Below are positions 43,753 to 51,360 of a DNA stretch of 64,000 nt, piece after piece. The notes beneath the pieces were generated by a model, which saw only the letters and a list, made by a program, of their open reading frames with translations, did no database searches and was not told the origin of the DNA. Source of the DNA: CAUZIR01 sp965250195 (lineage in GTDB: Bacteria > Chloroflexota > Dehalococcoidia > Lucifugimonadales > UBA2962); assembly GCA_965250195.1 (NCBI GenBank), contig OZ252295.1, positions 1,798,001-1,862,000 of the forward strand, read 5' to 3'. The translations under genes and the position numbers were made by a program. How positions within the stretch are numbered: the stretch's first letter is position 1; each line of letters starts with the position of its first letter.

Positions 43753-43840
43753 TCCCTCAGGCAAATCGCTTCGCGATTTTCTTCGAACTATTCCCCGGTG
43801 ATTCCCTCAGGCAAATCCCTTTGGGATTCTCTTCGAACTA
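43753..43840. repeat. Two 38-nt hairpin repeats
   Basis: TCCCTCAGGCAAATC...TTCGAACTA occurs at 43753-43790 and 43803-43840 (50-bp period). The centres are AATCGC-TTC-GCGATT and AATCCC-TTT-GGGATT, so the stem is conserved through a compensatory pair change. The second copy contains the stop codon of the 43838 gene, and the first lies next to the 42908-43741 start. Confidence 0.7.
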
Positions 43841-44671
43841 GAGCTTGCGCAGCCAGTCGCGGACTACCTGGAGGAACTTCTCCGGCTCCTCGGCGAACGG
43901 CATGTGGCCGCTATGTTCGAATCGCACCAGCTCCGAGCCTTCAATGTCGCGGTGCAACCGGGCGGACGCCTTGTCGTACGGCGTAATCCAGTCATTCGAG
44001 CCCGACATGATCAGCGTCGGGCTCGCAATCTCGTGTATCCGATCCGCCATGTCGTAGACCGGCAGCAGGTCCACGATGCTGCGGTTGAACGCCAGGGCCG
44101 AGTAGTTTGTCTCGGCACCGTATATTTTCGCCGCCTCGCCACCGGGATCGGAAAAGTACACGCTGCCGATCAGCGCGTACATCTCGGCCAGCTGCTCATC
44201 GGTCTGGATGGCGCCGCTAAACCCGGCCCCCACCGCCTCTATCTGCTCTGGCGTCCCGCGCTCTTGCAGGTTCTCGAGTACCGTCTCGGTAAAATCCCAG
44301 GCCGGGTAGCCAGACACGAAAATGAACCCATCCAGGCGCTCGGGGTAGTTGACCGCGAAGTGAGTCGCTATCGACGAGCCGTAGGAGTGGCCGAGCACGG
44401 TGATTCGCTCGTGACCGAGGTGCGCCCTGAGCGCATCCATATCGTCGCCCCAGTCCGCGTCGCCGAAGTCCGCCAGGCTGTCCGGGCGCTCCGAGCGACC
44501 TCCTCCGCGATGGTCATAGAAGATCAGTTGGAACTCGTCCGCCAGCGGAGTAAGCCAGGGCTTAAAGCTGGTGTGGTCGTAGGCCCCCAGCCCGCCGTGC
44601 GACAGCAGGATGGGCCTGCCCTCGCCGAGTATTTCGTAGTAAAGCCTGGTCCCGTTTACGTCTGCGTACAC
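43838..44671 (-). CDS. Alpha/beta hydrolase, proline-iminopeptidase-like
   Basis: This 277-aa protein has SHGGLGAYDH, YDHRGGGRSE, the nucleophile GHSYGS and the catalytic EHSGHMPF. It has the same length and layout as 42908-43741, indicating tandem duplication. A good GGAGG site is present. Exact substrate unknown. Confidence 0.85.
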   Translation of the reverse strand: MYADVNGTRLYYEILGEGRPILLSHGGLGAYDHTSFKPWLTPLADEFQLIFYDHRGGGRSERPDSLADFGDADWGDDMDALRAHLGHERITVLGHSYGSSIATHFAVNYPERLDGFIFVSGYPAWDFTETVLENLQERGTPEQIEAVGAGFSGAIQTDEQLAEMYALIGSVYFSDPGGEAAKIYGAETNYSALAFNRSIVDLLPVYDMADRIHEIASPTLIMSGSNDWITPYDKASARLHRDIEGSELVRFEHSGHMPFAEEPEKFLQVVRDWLRKL

Positions 44672-44787
44672 CGGCTCCTCCAGAATGAGCGCTGCAAAGC
44701 GGCCACAATCCTAACAGGAACCCCGGTTGCCCAGGGAGCCTGGCAACAAGCGGGGTCCCTGGGGTGTCCCCTGGAAACAAGGGAGAG

Positions 44788-44985
44788 CTAAGGTCGCTGG
44801 GCGAACCAGCCGCCGTCGGACAGGTCGCGGAACAGCGTGGTGAGCGTCCCGTCTTCTAGCTGCACCGAAAAGTAGCGTCGGGCGACCGGTCGCTCGCGCC
44901 ACCACTCGTCGGCGATCTCCCACACGTCAGTCACTCTCGTCACCCTTAACGCGCGGTGATTGGCCGTTACCAGCAGCGGGCGCAT
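44788..44985 (-). CDS. DUF6504-type partner of ImuB
   Basis: The 65-aa product from ATG at 44985 contains VTDVWEIADEWW, ARRYFSV and a C-terminal DGGWFAQR. This is the pattern of the small DUF6504 proteins encoded next to ImuB-like polymerases. It begins 38 nt after the ImuB stop. It is presumed to join the mutagenesis complex, but no biochemical role is known. Confidence 0.7.
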   Translation of the reverse strand: MRPLLVTANHRALRVTRVTDVWEIADEWWRERPVARRYFSVQLEDGTLTTLFRDLSDGGWFAQRP

Positions 44986-45023
44986 GTCCGAAGCTTCTCT
45001 CACAGCCAGTGGAATTGGGGTAT

Positions 45024-46271
45024 TTAGGGGTCGAAGTGGACCAGGGCCTGTCGCCTTTCCGGTATTCGCGACCACGGTTCTACCTCCCTTACCCTGTACA
45101 CCGGTGGTCTGGTGCGTAGGCGCTGTGCCAGCTGGTGCATCGTCTCGCGCAACTGCTCGCTCCTGCGCACGTCCGCGAACAGGCTGGACTGGACGCCCGA
45201 CTCGCCGGTCAGGCCCGACAGCGTCAGTCGAAGATCCTCCAGCGCCCCCGGCAGCACTGTCCTGGCCAGCGCCCCCTTCAGCGCAACGAACGCCCGGTCC
45301 CGCCCGCCGACAGCGTCTTTGAACGCAACACCCTTCGTCCAAGGCGCTCGGCCTATAATCGCGCCCTGTAGCGCCGCCGAGCGCGCGTACCTTCCGCGCA
45401 GTGCAGGTCGGGCGAAGGCCCGGCCGAGCAGCATATCCGTCCCCAGCAGCAGGGCGTTCATAGAGGCCGCGGGCGCGGGAAACGTTAACTCCTCGACCAC
45501 TTCTTCATCGGCCTTGTACGGCACCACCGGCCGGGAATCGATTCCGCCTGCCAGCTCCCAGGCCGTCCGGCCGTCGCGCCCGAACTGCGCCGCCATAGCG
45601 CCGATGTCTAGAGCAGCCACGTCACCGAGCGAGTGCAGGCCGAACCTGTGCAGCCTGACCTTCGTCTCCCATGTAACGGGGAGTAGGTCCACCGACCGCG
45701 CTCTGAGAAAGTCCGCTGCTTCGGCCGCGTCATACGGCGCCCGAGACGCCCGCCCCGGTCCACTCATGGACGCCGCCACGTAGGCCGGGAACTTCCCACC
45801 GGCCACCCCCACGCGCCCCTCCAAGTCGTAGGGGACTGCGTGCAGGAGTGCGGCGGCGGCCCTGGCATCCCCGCCATACATCCTTCCCAGGCCTGACAGG
45901 CCCACGTACAGCACGTCCGGCGTATCTGGATCTTTCTCCACCGAGGGGCTTGTGCGAGACAGCGCGACCGCCAGCGAGTCCAACACCCTGCGGTAGTAGG
46001 GCTCGTCGGCCTGCACCGTCATGACATCCCGGCAGCGCGAGGACGCCTCCCTGAGCGGCATTCCCGCCACGACGCCCTCCACTTCAGGGGAGCTATCGAG
46101 CACTACCTGCCCAGTACCCCCAGTGCCGGGAGTACTGGGGGTACTGGGGGCGCCGATTACGATAAAGGCCTTGCCTCGCAGCACTGGGTACCGTCTGAGC
46201 TCGGCCTTCACGGCCAGGTGCGTCACGAGCACACAGGCGATCTTTACGTGGTTCGGTACCATTGGAGCCAT
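45024..46271 (-). CDS. imuB: ImuB-like Y-family DNA polymerase
   Basis: The 415-aa protein follows the Y-family plan: an N-terminal palm strand, a GMPL motif (VVAGMPLREA), HhH-type LHSLGDVAALD and a little-finger domain. The catalytic acidic residues of active DinB are not obvious: YVGLSGLGRMYG stands where active enzymes have LDxxG. This fits ImuB, an inactive adaptor that links DnaE2 to the beta clamp. The N-terminal insertion contains a Pro/Ser/Thr/Gly simple repeat. DnaE2 and ImuA are not adjacent. A LexA-like palindrome precedes the gene. Confidence 0.82.
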   Translation of the reverse strand: MAPMVPNHVKIACVLVTHLAVKAELRRYPVLRGKAFIVIGAPSTPSTPGTGGTGQVVLDSSPEVEGVVAGMPLREASSRCRDVMTVQADEPYYRRVLDSLAVALSRTSPSVEKDPDTPDVLYVGLSGLGRMYGGDARAAAALLHAVPYDLEGRVGVAGGKFPAYVAASMSGPGRASRAPYDAAEAADFLRARSVDLLPVTWETKVRLHRFGLHSLGDVAALDIGAMAAQFGRDGRTAWELAGGIDSRPVVPYKADEEVVEELTFPAPAASMNALLLGTDMLLGRAFARPALRGRYARSAALQGAIIGRAPWTKGVAFKDAVGGRDRAFVALKGALARTVLPGALEDLRLTLSGLTGESGVQSSLFADVRRSEQLRETMHQLAQRLRTRPPVYRVREVEPWSRIPERRQALVHFDP

Positions 46272-46277
46272 AGTTTA

Positions 46278-46293
46278 TAGAACTGGTGTTCTA
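46278..46293 (-). promoter_or_regulatory. LexA-type operator of imuB
   Basis: TAGAACTGGTGTTCTA is a palindrome with 6-bp arms that matches the GAAC-N4-GTTC core of Gram-positive-type LexA boxes. It lies 7 bp upstream of the imuB ATG and overlaps a minus-strand TATACT/TATAAA promoter region. SOS control of imuB is the expected arrangement. Confidence 0.7.
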
Positions 46294-46374
46294 CACTCAA
46301 GTATAGTAGTAAGGTGCCTCTACGCCCCTATGGCATGCGGCGCGTGATCGGGAAGGCGCTATTAGGGTGGGGGC

Positions 46375-46403
46375 TTGACATGCCACCTATGAGAACATAC
46401 TAT
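46375..46403 (+). promoter_or_regulatory. Promoter for the HU gene
   Basis: A perfect TTGACA (46375-46380) and TACTAT (46398-46403) with 17-bp spacing lie in the imuB-HU intergenic region. They imply a leader of about 155 nt before the HU ATG. No other feature is evident in 46294-46566. Confidence 0.65.
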
Positions 46404-46566
46404 CGGGGCAACGCTCGTATGATGCCGACGGAACCTCATGCCACCGGAGCGGAGAGCCTTTTGGCAACCCTCTGGAAAGGCCTGGGAAGTCGGCTCCTCC
46501 GGGCGTTGAGTGAGCGTTTTTAGCGGGCCGAGATAGCCGCCGAATAGTTAAGGAGAGGGGTCGCAT

Positions 46567-46857
46567 ATGGCAACGTTGAGGAAAAGTGATCTGACCGCCC
46601 GAGTCGCTTCCAAGTTAAGCGGGTCGAGAGCACAGGGCGAGGCCGCTCTCAACGCGGTCCTGGACAGCATCCAGGAGGCCCTTTCGGCCGGGGACAGGGT
46701 AGTTCTCACAGGCTTTGGCTCCTTCGAGGTCCGGCAGGTCAAAGCCAGGAGAGTCCGGCCCATCCGTGGCGGCCAGGCGGGCTCCCTCATCACGGTTCCG
46801 GCGCACAAGCGAGTCGGTTTCACCGCTGGGGCGAACCTCAGCGCCGCTGCCCAGTAG
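46567..46857 (+). CDS. hup: HU family DNA-binding protein
   Basis: This 96-aa protein has the HU/IHF signature GFGSFEVRQ at about 49-57 and the DNA-clasping arm with IRGGQAG, plus the N-terminal LRKSDLTARVA helices. It is slightly longer than typical HU at the C-terminus. It bends and compacts DNA. AAGGAGAGG precedes the ATG. It is followed by a strong terminator. Confidence 0.95.
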   Translation: MATLRKSDLTARVASKLSGSRAQGEAALNAVLDSIQEALSAGDRVVLTGFGSFEVRQVKARRVRPIRGGQAGSLITVPAHKRVGFTAGANLSAAAQ

Positions 46858-46941
46858 CGGCTAACCACCCCGGCTTGACCCCAGTGGGGGCTTAATCGGG
46901 GGGGGGGGGGCGAGGGCGGCCCCGCGACAATAGAGCGATTT

Positions 46942-46985
46942 AAAGGCGGGCCTCGTCCCTACGGGTCCGCCTTCTCATTTATTTT
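46942..46985 (+). terminator. Rho-independent terminator after HU
   Basis: AAGGCGGGCC pairs with GGTCCGCCTT (one G-T) around a CTCGTCCCTACG loop, followed by CTCATTTATTTTT. It ends the HU transcript. A run of twelve G (about 46899-46910) lies between the stop and this stem. Confidence 0.8.
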
Positions 46986-47038
46986 TCCACTCACCCTTTT
47001 GCGGGGAGGGTATTTTCTAACGGGGAGCACTGACCGGC

Positions 47039-47902
47039 ATGCAGCCTGAACTCATAGTCGACTACGCCAACGCCGTGGGCGAGGGTCCGCTCTGGCACCC
47101 GGGCGACAAAAAGCTCTACTGGGTGGACATCCCCCCCGGCAAAATCTACCGTCACGACCCGGTCTCGGGTGAAAATGATCTCTACTTTCAGGGCCCCACC
47201 GGCATCGGTGGCTTCACCATCCAGGCCGACGGCTCGCTGCTGTGCTTCACCTACAACGCCGGTGTCGGGCTGCTCAAAGACGGCCAATGGCGCTGGCTAT
47301 TCGAACTTCTCCCAGAGGAGCAGGGGCGCAAGTTCAACGACGTCATCGCCGACCCCGTCGGTCGGGTATTCGCCGGGACCATCGTCAACGAGCGGGGCAG
47401 GGGAGCGCTGTACCGCATGGATCTGGACGCGACGCTGACCAAGGTCGAAGCCGACATCGGCATCTCCAACGGCATGGGTTTCAGCCTCGACCACAAGCTC
47501 ATGTACTATACCGACACCGAGACCCAGCGCATCGACGTATTCGACTACGACGTCGATATCGGCGAGCTATCCAATCGCCGTCCGTTCGTAGACACCACCG
47601 ACGGGTGGCCCGACGGCATGACCGTCGATGCGGACGGCTACGTGTGGTCGGCCGGTTTCGGTAAAAGCGGCGTCACCCGTTACGCGCCCGACGGCTCGTT
47701 CGACCGCAAGGTCGACGTGCCCATGCTAAAGACCACGTCCATCATCTTCGCCGGTGACCACCTCATCGACGCTTACATCACCTCCGCCGGCGGCGAGGAC
47801 AAGGCCGAGTCGGGAGAGTACGCTGGCGCCCTGTACCGGCTGGACATGTCCGGCGAAGGCGTCAAAGGCCTGCCCGAATTCCCTTCCCGCATCGCCGTCT
47901 AA
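47039..47902 (+). CDS. SMP-30/gluconolactonase family protein
   Basis: The 287-aa beta-propeller has EGPLWHPGDKKLYWVDI at its start (metal-ligand Glu), a central NDVIADPVGR, GISNGMGFS and PDGMTVDADG. These are the canonical SMP-30/gluconolactonase motifs with conserved Asn and Asp ligands. It probably hydrolyses a sugar lactone. It begins an apparent operon with the DUF3500 gene. Confidence 0.9.
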   Translation: MQPELIVDYANAVGEGPLWHPGDKKLYWVDIPPGKIYRHDPVSGENDLYFQGPTGIGGFTIQADGSLLCFTYNAGVGLLKDGQWRWLFELLPEEQGRKFNDVIADPVGRVFAGTIVNERGRGALYRMDLDATLTKVEADIGISNGMGFSLDHKLMYYTDTETQRIDVFDYDVDIGELSNRRPFVDTTDGWPDGMTVDADGYVWSAGFGKSGVTRYAPDGSFDRKVDVPMLKTTSIIFAGDHLIDAYITSAGGEDKAESGEYAGALYRLDMSGEGVKGLPEFPSRIAV

Positions 47903-47937
47903 GGCGCAGGCGGGCTACAAGTCAGGAGAGCCCTAAC

Positions 47938-48972
47938 ATGGTCACCATCGCCGACGGCATCCACTCCAGCCCCGACCTGCCCGCCGTCGCCGCCGACATG
48001 GCCCGAGCCGCAACGCGGCTCATCGACTCGTTTTCCCCCGAGCAGAAGGCCCGCGCCCTGTACTCGGAAGACCACTACGAGCGCCTCTACTGGAACTACG
48101 CCCCCATGAAGTACCGGGGGTTGCTGCTGGGCGAAATGGACGCCGACCAGTTGGCGATGACCTTCGACCTGCTCGCCACCGGCATGTCCGACGACGGCGC
48201 CGATCGCGCCCGCCGCATCGCCAATCTCGAAGTGGTGTTGGGCGAAATGGAGCGTGACGCGGGCACCGGCATGTTCCAGCGCGACCCCGGCCTCTATTAC
48301 CTGCGGGTGTTTGGAACCCCCGGCACCGATGTATGGTCTTGGAGCCTGAACGGTCACCACATATACGTCGCCTTCACCATCGTGGCGGGCTGTGCCATCG
48401 CGTCGACCCCCAACTTCCTCGGCTCCAACCCCGCCCTGGTGCCCCACGGCTACGACGGTGCGGGCAGCGGCGTGCTGTGGGACACAGACGAGCGTGCTCG
48501 CGAGTTGCTCAGTTCGTTAGACAAAGGACAACGATCTAAGGCCGTCGTCAGTGACCTGGCGCCGCTGGATATCTACACCCTAAACTCGCCCATCCTCGTC
48601 GATGGCCCCGGTTCGGTACTCCCTCCGTCGGGGTTGTCTGTAGCCGACATGAGTTCGAGCCAACGTGAACGGCTGTGTGACCTCGTCGCGGGCTACGTCA
48701 ACCGGCTGCGGCCGGAGCTTGCCGCGCCCATATTGGACGGTCTAAAACACGACGACTTCGGACGCTTCGACTTCAGCTGGGCGGGCGGCGACCAGCCCGG
48801 CCAGGGCCGCTACTTCCGGATACACAGGTTGCAACCGGGAAGCTTCCTAATAGAGCAGGACAATGTGCAGAACGAAGCTAACCACATCCACTCCGTGATG
48901 AGAGACCTCGACGAAGACTTCGGCGTCAACCTCCTGCGCCACCACTACGAGACGGCGCACCTCCACGATTGA
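47938..48972 (+). CDS. DUF3500 domain protein
   Basis: This 344-aa protein contains the DUF3500 features GLLLGEM, the WSWSLNGHH motif, PNFLGSNPALV and a C-terminal QDNVQNEANHIHSV. The function of the family is unknown; it occurs near catabolic and lipoprotein genes. No signal peptide is seen. The final TGA overlaps the next TTG start. Confidence 0.8.
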   Translation: MVTIADGIHSSPDLPAVAADMARAATRLIDSFSPEQKARALYSEDHYERLYWNYAPMKYRGLLLGEMDADQLAMTFDLLATGMSDDGADRARRIANLEVVLGEMERDAGTGMFQRDPGLYYLRVFGTPGTDVWSWSLNGHHIYVAFTIVAGCAIASTPNFLGSNPALVPHGYDGAGSGVLWDTDERARELLSSLDKGQRSKAVVSDLAPLDIYTLNSPILVDGPGSVLPPSGLSVADMSSSQRERLCDLVAGYVNRLRPELAAPILDGLKHDDFGRFDFSWAGGDQPGQGRYFRIHRLQPGSFLIEQDNVQNEANHIHSVMRDLDEDFGVNLLRHHYETAHLHD

Positions 48973-49550
48973 CCGCACCTGAGCCCGAGAGAGGCAGTGG
49001 GTACGAGTACAAGCCCGACTACCCCGATTACCAGGAAGAAGGGGAGAACCCGCCTCCTGGAGGCGATCCTGACGACCTCGACCCTAACGGAGACGTAAGG
49101 GAAGAGGGCGAACGGGGCGGTTATTACGACTCAGACAAAGATGAGTCGGGAGGCACGATCAAGCGCCTGCAACTCGGCTGCGGCGCGCTCATCATCATCG
49201 GCCTCGTTCTGGCCATCGTAGTGCCCGTCGTCGGGTCTTTCGGCGGCGGCGATGGTGGGGGCCATGTTGGCGGCCCCGGCGCCGACGCTTGCGGCGAATT
49301 CCAGGGCCTGGTCGAAGACTCCCAGGGCGGGGGAGTCCCCATCGACGCCGATTTCGTCAGCAGAGTCGCCCGCATATCGGAGCTGGGTGCGGACGCCGAG
49401 TCGCCCATCCGTGACTCCAGCGCGGCGCTGCACATAGCGGCCAGCGTGGTGATGGCCGGCTCCCTCAGCGAGCCCGAGGTGGCTGAGATATACGCCCAGA
49501 CCGACAACCTTATCCAGGCCTGCGGTAACGCCGGGTATTTTTCACAGTAA
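48969..49550 (+). CDS. Single-pass membrane protein with exported domain
   Basis: The 193-aa product has an acidic, Pro/Tyr/Gly-rich cytoplasmic N-terminus (about 1-70), one strong membrane helix (about 73-92), a Gly-rich linker and a small helical extracellular domain with two cysteines (about 108 and 186) that could form a disulfide. It starts with TTG overlapping the DUF3500 stop. No family recognised. Confidence 0.6.
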   Translation: MTAPEPERGSGYEYKPDYPDYQEEGENPPPGGDPDDLDPNGDVREEGERGGYYDSDKDESGGTIKRLQLGCGALIIIGLVLAIVVPVVGSFGGGDGGGHVGGPGADACGEFQGLVEDSQGGGVPIDADFVSRVARISELGADAESPIRDSSAALHIAASVVMAGSLSEPEVAEIYAQTDNLIQACGNAGYFSQ

Positions 49551-49692
49551 TTTGCCCGGAACAGGCCAACACAGGTAAATTAGAGCCCGACCGGGGTCAA
49601 TTCGTTCTGGGCGCGTAGGCGGCGCGCAGGCCCTGCTTTTCGACCATTTTTTGCCCGGCCGCGCCGGCCGTGGCCCTGTGAGCGTGGCAATT

Positions 49693-50799
49693 ATGAGAAT
49701 TGACCGACTAGACGTTTATTACGTGGCGATGCCGCTTATCGCGCCCTGGCGTACGGCCTACGGCGCCGACTACGACATCCACTCCGTGCTGGTGAAGGCC
49801 ACCAGCGGCGACCACTACGGCTGGGCCGAGTCCACCCCCTTCTTCGCCCCTACTTACCTCAGTGAGAGCGCCGGTGGCGCCTATTACCACGTCACCGAGG
49901 TCTTCGGCCCCCAGGTCGTCGGCCGCGAATTCGACACCGCCGCAGACCTCAACGACGCGCTGGCGATATTTAAGGGAAACAGTTTCGCCAAAGCCGCCAT
50001 CGAGATCGCCTGGTGGACTCTGCAAAGCAACATCACCGGCACGCCATTGCATCGCCTGTTGGGAGGCGAGACGCGCGAGATCGTCGCCGGTGCCGACTTC
50101 GGCATTCAGGACACCATCGATATCCTTCTCGAATCCATCCAGGGTGCGGTCGACTCGGGCTTCCCGCGGGTCAAGTTGAAGGCCGCGCCGGGCTGGGACA
50201 TCGACATGCTCAAGGCCGTTCGGTCCACCTTTCCGGACATGACCTTCCACATCGACTGCAACTCCGGTTACACGCTCGACGACCTGCCGCTGTTCAAAGA
50301 GATCGACAAAATCGGCCTGGCCTTCATTGAGCAGCCGCTGCACTGGAACGACGTGCTCGACCACGCCGAGCTTGCCCGCAAAATTGAAACGCCGGTGTGC
50401 CTGGACGAAACCGTGCACTCGGTGAAGGCCGCCGAGCAGGCCATAGCCGTTGGGGCGTGCAAATACATCAACATAAAGCCGGGCAGGGTAGGGGGTTTGC
50501 ACAACGTAAAGCTCATACACGACATGGCGCGGGACGCGGGCATACCCGTTTGGGTCGGCGGCATGCTAGAGAGCGCGCTGGGCGGCGCCATCTGCGTCGA
50601 GGTGGCCACGCTGGCCAACTTCACCTACCCCGGCGACCTTTTCGAGTCCTCGCGCTTCTACGTCGAGGACCTGTGCGAGCCGCCCACCGTCATGACCCCT
50701 AATCACACCTTCATGCCCTACGAAGGCCGCCTGCCCGAGCCCGATCCAGATCGTCTGGAAAAACTTAAGAGACATCATGCCACGGTGCTGCCGCAATGA
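49693..50799 (+). CDS. Enolase-superfamily enzyme (MLE/OSBS-like)
   Basis: The 368-aa protein has the two-lysine pattern of the muconate-lactonising/o-succinylbenzoate synthase subgroup. KLK (in RVKLKAAPG) is near the first base, the metal ligands are HIDCNSGY, FIEQPL and CLDETV, and the second lysine is in INIKPGRVGG. It may act as an N-acylamino-acid racemase, dipeptide epimerase or OSBS. There are no menaquinone genes nearby, so a catabolic racemase is more likely. ATG at 49693 is used; an earlier in-frame start adds 14 non-conserved residues. Confidence 0.87.
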   Translation: MRIDRLDVYYVAMPLIAPWRTAYGADYDIHSVLVKATSGDHYGWAESTPFFAPTYLSESAGGAYYHVTEVFGPQVVGREFDTAADLNDALAIFKGNSFAKAAIEIAWWTLQSNITGTPLHRLLGGETREIVAGADFGIQDTIDILLESIQGAVDSGFPRVKLKAAPGWDIDMLKAVRSTFPDMTFHIDCNSGYTLDDLPLFKEIDKIGLAFIEQPLHWNDVLDHAELARKIETPVCLDETVHSVKAAEQAIAVGACKYINIKPGRVGGLHNVKLIHDMARDAGIPVWVGGMLESALGGAICVEVATLANFTYPGDLFESSRFYVEDLCEPPTVMTPNHTFMPYEGRLPEPDPDRLEKLKRHHATVLPQ

Positions 50800-51293
50800 C
50801 CGACCCGGCGAGCAAGGTAAACGACGCGCTGGCGGCCTGGGGGATTGAGCACGAGATTATAGAAATCGACCCCGACTTCGCGGACACCGCCCAGTTCTGC
50901 GAGAAGTACGGCTACCCGCCCGAGCGCAGTGCCAACACCATCCTGGTTGCGTCAAAAAAGGGCCCCGAGCAGTACTGCGCCTGTGTCGTACTCGCCAGTA
51001 CGCAGTTGGACGTCAACAAGCGCGTGCGCAAGCTCATGGGGGTTCGCCGCGTCTCGTTCGCGTCCGCTGACCAGACGAAAGACGTCACCGGCATGATGAT
51101 CGGCGGTGTGACGCCATTCGGCCTACCCGGGGACGTGCCGATCTATGTGGACGAGGGAATCGACGGCCTCGACTACGTGATTCTGGGTTCTGGCAGCCGG
51201 TCCTCGAAGGTAAAAATGCCCGGCGGAGAGTTTTCCAAAGTTCCCGGCGCCCGGTTCATCTCCGAACTCGCCGTCCAGCGCAAGACAGACTGA
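50796..51293 (+). CDS. YbaK/EbsC-type aminoacyl-tRNA deacylase-like protein
   Basis: This 165-aa protein has the YbaK fold pattern: NTILVASKKG, a central ASADQTKDVTGMMIGGVTPFGLP and C-terminal beta strands. The family edits misacylated tRNA (Cys-tRNA-Pro and similar). The start overlaps the enolase-family stop by 4 nt, an unusual partner for an editing enzyme. Confidence 0.82.
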   Translation: MTDPASKVNDALAAWGIEHEIIEIDPDFADTAQFCEKYGYPPERSANTILVASKKGPEQYCACVVLASTQLDVNKRVRKLMGVRRVSFASADQTKDVTGMMIGGVTPFGLPGDVPIYVDEGIDGLDYVILGSGSRSSKVKMPGGEFSKVPGARFISELAVQRKTD

Positions 51294-51302
51294 AATGCTG
51301 AT

Positions 51303-51360
51303 TGCGAAAGCGATGAGGCCATGAGCCGAAGAAGCCCTGACGAGCGAACCCCGTGAGCGG
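51303..51360 (+). repeat. Intergenic leader repeat, copy C
   Basis: Contains GCGAAAGCGATGAGGCCATG, GAAGCCCTGACGAGCGAAC and CCCCGTGAGCGGAGAAC. The GTG within this last part is the alr start. It is the same element as at 41760 and 39422, in the same orientation relative to its gene. Confidence 0.65.

Noticed and set aside
44788..45342. 184-codon form of the DUF6504 gene
   Set aside because: The first 119 codons are antiframe of the ImuB 3' end; the ATG at 44985 gives the 65-aa domain right after the ImuB stop.
46314..46523. 69-codon ORF upstream of HU
   Set aside because: It spans the HU promoter (46375-46403) and has no ribosome binding site or recognisable motif.
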